DNA of 10,046 nt from JBBSJT01 sp041691015 (GTDB taxonomy: Bacteria > Chlamydiota > Chlamydiia > Chlamydiales > Parachlamydiaceae). The notes under the pieces were generated by a model that searched no databases, was not told the origin of the DNA, and saw nothing but the letters and a program-made list of their open reading frames with translations. Of the stretch, positions 5,912 through 10,046 are shown one piece after another. The stretch is from contig JBEPVN010000087.1 in assembly GCA_041691015.1 (NCBI GenBank), forward strand, positions 1-10,046, read 5' to 3'. A program made the position numbers and the translations under genes. The stretch's first letter is position 1. Each line of letters opens with the position of its first letter.

Positions 5912-6277
5912 TCACTTGATAAGATCATTAAAAAATTTTGAAAATTGATCCGTGGTTTCCAGTTTCCTTTCACAATTGCCTTTTTGGATATCGTTAAAAA
6001 TTTTATCCGCAGAAACAGTGCTTCTTGATTTTGTACCACTGTAAATAAAATTAGGGAAAACAACTGCTTTTTTCACTTCAGGGGACATCGCATCCCATAA
6101 CGTCATGATTTTTATACAGGTTAATGTCACATTTTTTTCCGTATTATCGTTGAGTATAATTCTACAATAATACTTTCCAACGCTTTTTGGGTCGGGATCT
6201 TTTTTTTCGATCTCCATTTTTTTGATTGCGAGGTAGGAGGGCTCAGCAAAGAGACTACTCATAAAATCAAAGCACAT
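5912..6277 (-). CDS. Small orphan protein, paralogue B
   Basis: A 121-residue protein of unknown function and the better-supported member of the tandem pair. It shares with paralogue A the blocks MCFDF (1-5), EIEKKDP (22-28), GKYYCRIILN (34-43), KIMTLWDAM (56-64), PEVKKAV (66-72) and KIFNDIQKG (92-100). About 58 aligned positions look identical by eye. The tail after residue 100 is unrelated between the two. It has no signal peptide, membrane helix or recognised domain. A good AGGAG (5285-5289 offset +1000, i.e. 6285-6289) precedes the ATG by about eight bases. A decayed third copy ends 15 bases upstream of this ATG, as in a tandem operon, and a poly-C/poly-G hairpin follows the stop. Local duplication is clear from the sequence; a host-interaction role is only a guess from the apparent lifestyle. 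Confidence 0.72.
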   Translation of the reverse strand: MCFDFMSSLFAEPSYLAIKKMEIEKKDPDPKSVGKYYCRIILNDNTEKNVTLTCIKIMTLWDAMSPEVKKAVVFPNFIYSGTKSRSTVSADKIFNDIQKGNCERKLETTDQFSKFFNDLIK

Positions 6278-6292
6278 TTTTTTTCTCCTATA

Positions 6293-6364
6293 TTAACGAT
6301 TGTATTCGCCGTTAATGATTTTTTTATAGATAGCATCTGCAGTACTTGCATTACGGTAGTTTTT
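6293..6364 (-). pseudogene. C-terminal relic of a third paralogue
   Basis: On the minus strand these 72 bases encode 23 residues and a TAA stop, beginning KNYRNAST and ending IYKKIINGEYNR. They align with the C-terminal part of paralogue A (FKNARS, then KIFDKIQKGKYNQ) and of paralogue B (TKSRST, then KIFNDIQKG). The frame is closed by a stop about six codons upstream, and no MCFDF start or KIMTLWDAM core is present. It is therefore a truncated remnant, not a gene. Its stop is followed after 15 bases by the start of paralogue B with the ribosome site in between. The alignment is short and was made by eye. Confidence 0.55.
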
Positions 6365-6375
6365 TAAAGAAAGGT

Positions 6376-6389
6376 TTGATTAATATCAA
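6376..6389 (+). promoter_or_regulatory. FNR/FixK-type box upstream of the beta-oxidation operon
   Basis: TTGAT-TAAT-ATCAA is an exact match to the binding consensus of FNR/ANR/FixK regulators (TTGAT-N4-ATCAA). Its centre (6382.5) is about 62 bases before the transcript start predicted from the promoter below, a spacing typical of class I activation by this family. The match is exact in sequence, but AT-rich DNA can produce such a palindrome by chance and no regulator gene is in the window. Confidence 0.4.
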
Positions 6390-6408
6390 TTAATTTTTTT
6401 GTTTATTC

Positions 6409-6438
6409 TTGACAGACGTTTGTGGTTTACTTTACGTT
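6409..6438 (+). promoter_or_regulatory. Promoter of the beta-oxidation operon (TTGACA)
   Basis: A consensus -35 TTGACA lies at 6409-6414. The best -10 at the right distance is TACGTT at 6433-6438 (18-base spacer), a poor match. A perfect -35 with a weak -10 is compatible with an activator-dependent promoter. The predicted start is near 6445, about 20 bases before the ATG and just ahead of the AAGGAG ribosome site at 6451-6456. Confidence 0.55.
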
Positions 6439-6464
6439 AAAAAAAACTTTAAGGAGATTTACAG

Positions 6465-7235
6465 ATGAAATATTTGGAATATGAAAAATTTGAACATATC
6501 GGAATCGTAAAATTTGCAAGAAAAGATGTCTTAAATGCGTTAAATCGCGATTTGCTTGAAGAATTCCATATGTTTTTGGAATTGATCGGAAAAGGACAGC
6601 AAATTAGAGCCCTTGTGATCACTGGTGATGGGGATAAATCTTTTGCGTCAGGTGCAGACATTTCGGAAATGCAAAATATGGGACAGCTTGAAGTGCTTCA
6701 CTTTTTAGAGCTTGGGGGAAAAGTTGCAAAAGCGTTGCAAAATGCTCCATTTTTAACAATTGCCGCAGTAAATGGCTATGCTTTGGGGGGTGGGTTTGAG
6801 CTTGCATTAGCATGCGATTTTATTTACGCGTCTGAAAATGCTGTTTTTGGGATGCCTGAAGTCACTTTGGGATTAATTCCAGGTTTTGGAGGCACGCAGA
6901 GATTAACAGAAAGCATAGGACCTCGTCTTGCAAAAGAAATGCTGATGACAGGAAAGACAATCAATGCTCAAAAAGCTTTGGATTTTGGAATCGCAAATCA
7001 AGTGTGCAAGCCTGCCGATTTGCTTAAAAATTGTTGTGAAAGTGCAGCCAGCATGCTTAAACACCCATTTAATGCGGTCTTACAAGCAAAAAATGCAGTA
7101 AATTTGGCCTCATCCTTAAAATGTGCAAGTTTTGAGGCGGAAAGAAATATGGCTGCCATATGTTTTGCAACGGGTGAGAGAAAAGAACAAATGAAAGAAT
7201 TTATAGAAAAAAAAGCACATCATGCAGCTAGATAA
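6465..7235 (+). CDS. Enoyl-CoA hydratase (crotonase family)
   Basis: A 256-residue cytosolic enzyme that adds water to trans-2-enoyl-CoA, the second step of fatty-acid beta-oxidation. The CoA-binding and oxyanion-hole segments SFASGADISEM (59-69) and AVNGYALGGGFELALACDF (101-119) are intact. So are both glutamates equivalent to the catalytic pair of rat mitochondrial hydratase: Glu112 in GGGFELAL and Glu132 in GMPEVTLGLIPGFGGTQRL. With both Glu present, hydratase is favoured over isomerase or other crotonases. Length is standard (about 255-260). The start has a strong AAGGAG eight bases upstream and follows a TTGACA promoter. It is the first gene of a three-gene operon; its last 14 bases overlap the dehydrogenase. 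Chain-length preference cannot be read from the sequence. Confidence 0.93.
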   Translation: MKYLEYEKFEHIGIVKFARKDVLNALNRDLLEEFHMFLELIGKGQQIRALVITGDGDKSFASGADISEMQNMGQLEVLHFLELGGKVAKALQNAPFLTIAAVNGYALGGGFELALACDFIYASENAVFGMPEVTLGLIPGFGGTQRLTESIGPRLAKEMLMTGKTINAQKALDFGIANQVCKPADLLKNCCESAASMLKHPFNAVLQAKNAVNLASSLKCASFEAERNMAAICFATGERKEQMKEFIEKKAHHAAR

Positions 7236-8547
7236 TGCTTTAAAAGATGTTGCGGTGATTGGGGCTTGCGGTAAAATGGGAAAAGGGATCGCAAGTCTCC
7301 TTTTACAGGAGATTGCGCGCACTGAAATGTCGCTGACAGGAAATACCGGTCAATATTCATTGCATCTGATCGATGCAAACCTAGAAGCTTTTCCAGAACT
7401 TAAAAATTATCTCAAAGGCCAGCTTACAAAATTTGCCGAAAAAAACATTGCCTTGTTAAGAAATTACTGCTCAAAAGACTTAAAGCTTGTAAGCAATAAA
7501 GATATCATTGAAAAATATGTAGATGGGGCATTAGCATCCGTTTATTTTAGTACTTCTTTAGATTCTGTTGCGCATTCATCTTTAGTTTTTGAGGCAATTG
7601 TTGAAGACTTGGACTCAAAAGTTGATTTATTTAAAAAATTAAGACAAATCCAAAAGACTCCTAAGTTTATATTTACCAATACTTCATCAATTCCAATCCA
7701 TGTTTTAGATCTTTTAGGGGATTTGGATGGGCGCATTATTGGATTTCATTTTTATAACCCTCCAATCGTACAAAATCTTATCGAGCTCATTCCTCTTCAA
7801 AAAGGCGATCCTGAACTAAAAACATTAAGCGAAGAGCTTGTCAAACGTTTGAATAAAAAAGCAATTTATTCCAATGATATCGCAGGATTCATTGGAAATG
7901 GATATTTTATGCAAGAAATTAACTATGCCTGTGAAAAAGCGCGGGAATTTGGGCAAATACATTCTGATGCAGAAGGCGTGTATCTTATAGATACTGTCAC
8001 AAAAGATTTTCTTTTAAGGCCAATGGGGATTTTTCAATTAATGGACTTTGTCGGGATCGATGTTTGCGCCCGTATTTTAAAAGTAATGCAACAGCAATTA
8101 CCTCAAAAAAAACTCCATGATCCATTGATAGATGAGATGTTGCTTAGCGGAAAAACAGGCGGACAAATGCCGGATGGCACATTAAAAGAGGGTTTTTTTC
8201 AATATGAAGGCTTGGAAAGAAAGGCAATTTATTCTGTTGAAAAGAAAATGTATCTACCGCTTGATCAACTTGAGAATAAAGTAAAAGAGCATTTAGGGGA
8301 CTTTCCTGACCCTGCAGTCACGTGGAAAAAATTACAAAATAGTTCAAAAAAAGAAGAGATTCTACTCTCCTATTTTAATAAAATGAAGCAAAGTCAAAGC
8401 CTTGGCTCAGAACTTGGAGTCAAATTTTTGAACCATTCCAATAAAATTGCAAAAGATTTGGTCTTGGATGGAGTGGCATCCTCTTTGGATGATGTCGATC
8501 AGATTTTAAAAAATGGATTTTATCATCTTTATGGGGTTATAAGGTAA
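7222..8547 (+). CDS. 3-hydroxyacyl-CoA dehydrogenase
   Basis: A 441-residue NAD-dependent enzyme for the third step of beta-oxidation. The N-terminal Rossmann fold shows AVIGACGKMGKG (11-22, GxGxxG at 14-19 with an extra Gly20). Catalytic residues recognisable from human HADH are Ser155/156 in TNTSS, His176 in GFHFYNPP, Glu188 in NLIELI and Asn226 in GFIGN. The C-terminal domain begins with RPMGIFQLMDFVGIDV (266-281). Residues about 398-441, with KDLVLDGVASSLDDVDQILKNG, look like the start of a second copy of that domain, as in FadB/FadJ. This explains why it is longer than single-function enzymes (about 285). It lacks a fused hydratase, which is the separate gene before it. The ATG lies inside the hydratase gene with no good ribosome site, so translation is probably coupled. 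The thiolase GTG follows directly after the stop. The function is firm. Confidence 0.92.
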   Translation: MQLDNALKDVAVIGACGKMGKGIASLLLQEIARTEMSLTGNTGQYSLHLIDANLEAFPELKNYLKGQLTKFAEKNIALLRNYCSKDLKLVSNKDIIEKYVDGALASVYFSTSLDSVAHSSLVFEAIVEDLDSKVDLFKKLRQIQKTPKFIFTNTSSIPIHVLDLLGDLDGRIIGFHFYNPPIVQNLIELIPLQKGDPELKTLSEELVKRLNKKAIYSNDIAGFIGNGYFMQEINYACEKAREFGQIHSDAEGVYLIDTVTKDFLLRPMGIFQLMDFVGIDVCARILKVMQQQLPQKKLHDPLIDEMLLSGKTGGQMPDGTLKEGFFQYEGLERKAIYSVEKKMYLPLDQLENKVKEHLGDFPDPAVTWKKLQNSSKKEEILLSYFNKMKQSQSLGSELGVKFLNHSNKIAKDLVLDGVASSLDDVDQILKNGFYHLYGVIR

Positions 8548-9780
8548 GTGAAAAAATTTAGAAAAAAAGTTTATGTAGCTGCTGGATATAACACAATGTA
8601 TTTTGGGCCGGGAAGAAAAGAATTCGATCCAAGCTCTTCGATGCCAACATTTGAGACTTATTTGCTTGAGACTGCAAAAGGAACGCTTTCACAAGTTAAA
8701 GATGCTGAGTTTGATGAGGGCATCATTGGAAGCTTTATGGCAGCAAAATTCATCAATCAGGCGAATTTGCCGGGGTTTTTACCTTTTATGGCCCCATCGC
8801 TTAGTGGAAAACCATGCACTGCAGTAGAAGGTGCTTGCGGTACTGGTGGAAGGGCTATTGGAATTGCTTTAAGAAGCGTTCTATCAGATTTTTCTGATTC
8901 TGTTTTTGTTGCAGGTTTTGAAATTCAAAATATTATGAAATCAGTTTATGGTGCAGACGTTTTGGCAGGAGCTGCTTATTATAATAAAGAGCGAAAGGCA
9001 GGACACGCTTTTTTTTTCCCTGGGATATTTTCTGATAGGGCAGGGGCCTATTATGAAAAATATGGAAAAGAAAAGACGAGAGAAGCAATGGCAAAATGGT
9101 ATGAACTTGCGATTTTAAATGCGCGGAAAAATAAAAAAGCGCAAGAATTTTACAATAGCGTCGAAAAATTAAAGGAAATGGCAAGCGTTACACCAGACGC
9201 TAAACGTTTTTTGCCTCATCTTAACTTATATGATTGCTCAAAAGTGACAGACGGGGCCTCATCGCTCCTAGTCTTATCGGAAGAGGGACTAAAAAAATGC
9301 GGTATCGACAAAAAAGATGCGGTGGAAATTGTTTCGATCGGAGAGGCCGAGGCTGACATTACTAAAGACCCGGAAGATTTAACAGCTTTAACGACAACAA
9401 AAATAGCTGTTCAAAAAGCTTTGGCTCAAGCGGAATTAACCATGAATGATATAGGTATTCTTGAAATCCATGACTGCTTTTCCATTACCGCTTTATTAAC
9501 ATTTGAGGCAATAGGGCTTGCAGAGCCCGGAAAATCCGCAGATTTTATTTTGAATGAAAATAGCGCCATCACAGGAAAAATCCCTACAAATTTATCCGGG
9601 GGATTGACTGGCTTTGGTCATCCGACAGGAGCGTCTGGTGTGCGTCAAATGGTGGATCTTTTACATCAGCTCACAAAAAAAGCTGAGAATCAAGTGGAAG
9701 TCAAGAAGTTATATGGCATGATGATCAGCATGGGCGGAAATGACAAAACAGTAACGTGCCTTATCGTAAAACCTGCCTAA
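8548..9780 (+). CDS. SCP-x type thiolase (3-ketoacyl-CoA thiolase)
   Basis: A 410-residue thiolase that should cleave 3-ketoacyl-CoA with CoA to acetyl-CoA and a shortened acyl-CoA. The nucleophile is Cys97 in VEGACGTGG. The sequence HDCFSITALLTFEAIGL (308-324), with Cys310, and GFGHPTGASG (355-364), with His358, are hallmarks of the sterol-carrier-protein-x subgroup. The usual FadA C-terminal CxG is replaced by MGG (395-397), also typical of that subgroup, where the HDCF cysteine is thought to act as the base. SCP-x enzymes include those cutting branched or sterol side chains. Here an ordinary fatty-acid role is equally likely given the hydratase and dehydrogenase partners. The GTG start is immediately after the dehydrogenase TAA with AAGG three bases before it, so translation is coupled. 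Full-length and intact. Confidence 0.9.
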   Translation: MKKFRKKVYVAAGYNTMYFGPGRKEFDPSSSMPTFETYLLETAKGTLSQVKDAEFDEGIIGSFMAAKFINQANLPGFLPFMAPSLSGKPCTAVEGACGTGGRAIGIALRSVLSDFSDSVFVAGFEIQNIMKSVYGADVLAGAAYYNKERKAGHAFFFPGIFSDRAGAYYEKYGKEKTREAMAKWYELAILNARKNKKAQEFYNSVEKLKEMASVTPDAKRFLPHLNLYDCSKVTDGASSLLVLSEEGLKKCGIDKKDAVEIVSIGEAEADITKDPEDLTALTTTKIAVQKALAQAELTMNDIGILEIHDCFSITALLTFEAIGLAEPGKSADFILNENSAITGKIPTNLSGGLTGFGHPTGASGVRQMVDLLHQLTKKAENQVEVKKLYGMMISMGGNDKTVTCLIVKPA

Positions 9781-9810
9781 AGGAAAAAATCTTTAAAAGG
9801 CGCTACAAAC

Positions 9811-9842
9811 CCTAGTCGACCTAAAAGGACGTAGGCTTTTTT
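9811..9842 (+). terminator. Terminator of the beta-oxidation operon
   Basis: CCTA (9811-9814) pairs with TAGG (9832-9835), GT with AC and CCT with AGG around an AAA loop, with small bulges. One more base precedes a run of six T (9837-9842). It lies 31 bases past the thiolase stop. The stem is imperfect, but position and T-run fit an intrinsic terminator. It is preceded by GCTACAAA (9802-9809), also found at 27-34, so it may derive from the local repeat family. Confidence 0.5.
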
Positions 9843-9850
9843 CAACTTAA

Positions 9851-10021
9851 GAGGCGCAGAGTCTAAAGAGGCGCCTCCTAAATAACAAACTCTAATCACT
9901 TAAAAAATTAGTTGTGTATTAAGAATCCTTGTAAGGTATTCATCGCGAAGCGATTTTACATAGCTAGCCGGTGGTGACAACCACCGGTAATGCAAGAAAA
10001 AAATGCACTACGAAGTAGTGC
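9851..10021. repeat. Cluster of REP-like palindromes
   Basis: Several inverted repeats follow the operon. GAGGCGCCTC lies at 9868-9877, with the arm GAGGCGC also at 9851-9857. CCTT-GT-AAGG is at 9927-9936. ATCGC-GAA-GCGAT is at 9942-9954. CCGGTGGT-GACA-ACCACCGG, a perfect 8-bp stem, is at 9968-9987. GCACTAC-GAA-GTAGTGC, a perfect 7-bp stem, is at 10005-10021. Two of them share the GAA triloop. No gene is visible from 9781 to the window end. The density of palindromes suggests a mosaic of dispersed intergenic repeats; function is unknown. Confidence 0.6.
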
Positions 10022-10046
10022 TACATTAATGCTTTCATGTTTGGCA

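Noticed and set aside
5851..6063. Minus-strand 70-codon frame running through the poly-C tract
   Set aside because: It overlaps paralogue B in another frame, and its sequence has no similarity to the paralogues, so a poly-C frameshift fusing it to B is not supported.
9942..10021. tRNA or small structured RNA
   Set aside because: The hairpins are independent and carry GAA triloops. No cloverleaf, anticodon arm or T-loop motif can be assembled.
9851..10046. CRISPR array or attachment site in the palindrome cluster
   Set aside because: The palindromes differ from each other in sequence and spacing, there are no regular direct repeats with spacers, and no integrase or tRNA gene is nearby.

Overview
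The window reads as accessory chromosome of a low-GC (roughly 35%), host-associated bacterium. The best guess is an environmental (amoeba-associated) member of the Chlamydiae, with Coxiella/Legionella-type gammaproteobacteria as the alternative. The main pointer is an animal/plant-style sterol reductase (DHCR7 family), which is rare in bacteria. Supporting pointers are an orphan protein with a nuclear-localisation-like motif and a tandem family of small proteins that I cannot place. The taxonomic call is inference; no rRNA or tRNA gene is present to fix it.

Layout. 1-271 holds no gene and opens with a cluster of short palindromes. Two minus-strand envelope genes follow: a PEGA-domain lipoprotein (272-745) and an HdeD-like six-helix membrane protein (853-1422), separated by a perfect 12-bp hairpin. 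A plus-strand orphan (1593-2633, best start ATG) converges on a minus-strand RhlE-type DEAD-box RNA helicase (2679-3971), with a shared terminator hairpin between them. The helicase is divergent from the sterol reductase (4101-5459), and a recognisable promoter faces each way. Beyond the reductase lie two tandem minus-strand paralogues (5464-5805 and 5912-6277). They are separated by an 11-C tract that forms part of a terminator-like stem, and a 23-codon relic of a third copy sits just upstream of them (6293-6364).

From 6465 to 9780 there is a tight three-gene beta-oxidation operon: enoyl-CoA hydratase, 3-hydroxyacyl-CoA dehydrogenase and an SCP-x type thiolase. The first two genes overlap by 14 bases and the second and third abut. 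Together they hydrate enoyl-CoA, oxidise the 3-hydroxyacyl-CoA and cleave the 3-ketoacyl-CoA. Acyl-CoA synthetase and acyl-CoA dehydrogenase are not in the window. The operon has a consensus TTGACA -35 box and, about 62 bases before the predicted transcript start, a perfect FNR/FixK-type box (TTGAT-N4-ATCAA). A terminator-like hairpin and a run of REP-like palindromes (9811-10021) close the window.

The most interesting points are the sterol reductase, the expanding and decaying small-protein family with its poly-C tract, the candidate oxygen/redox-responsive box in front of the fatty-acid operon, and the bipartite-NLS-like motif in the orphan.
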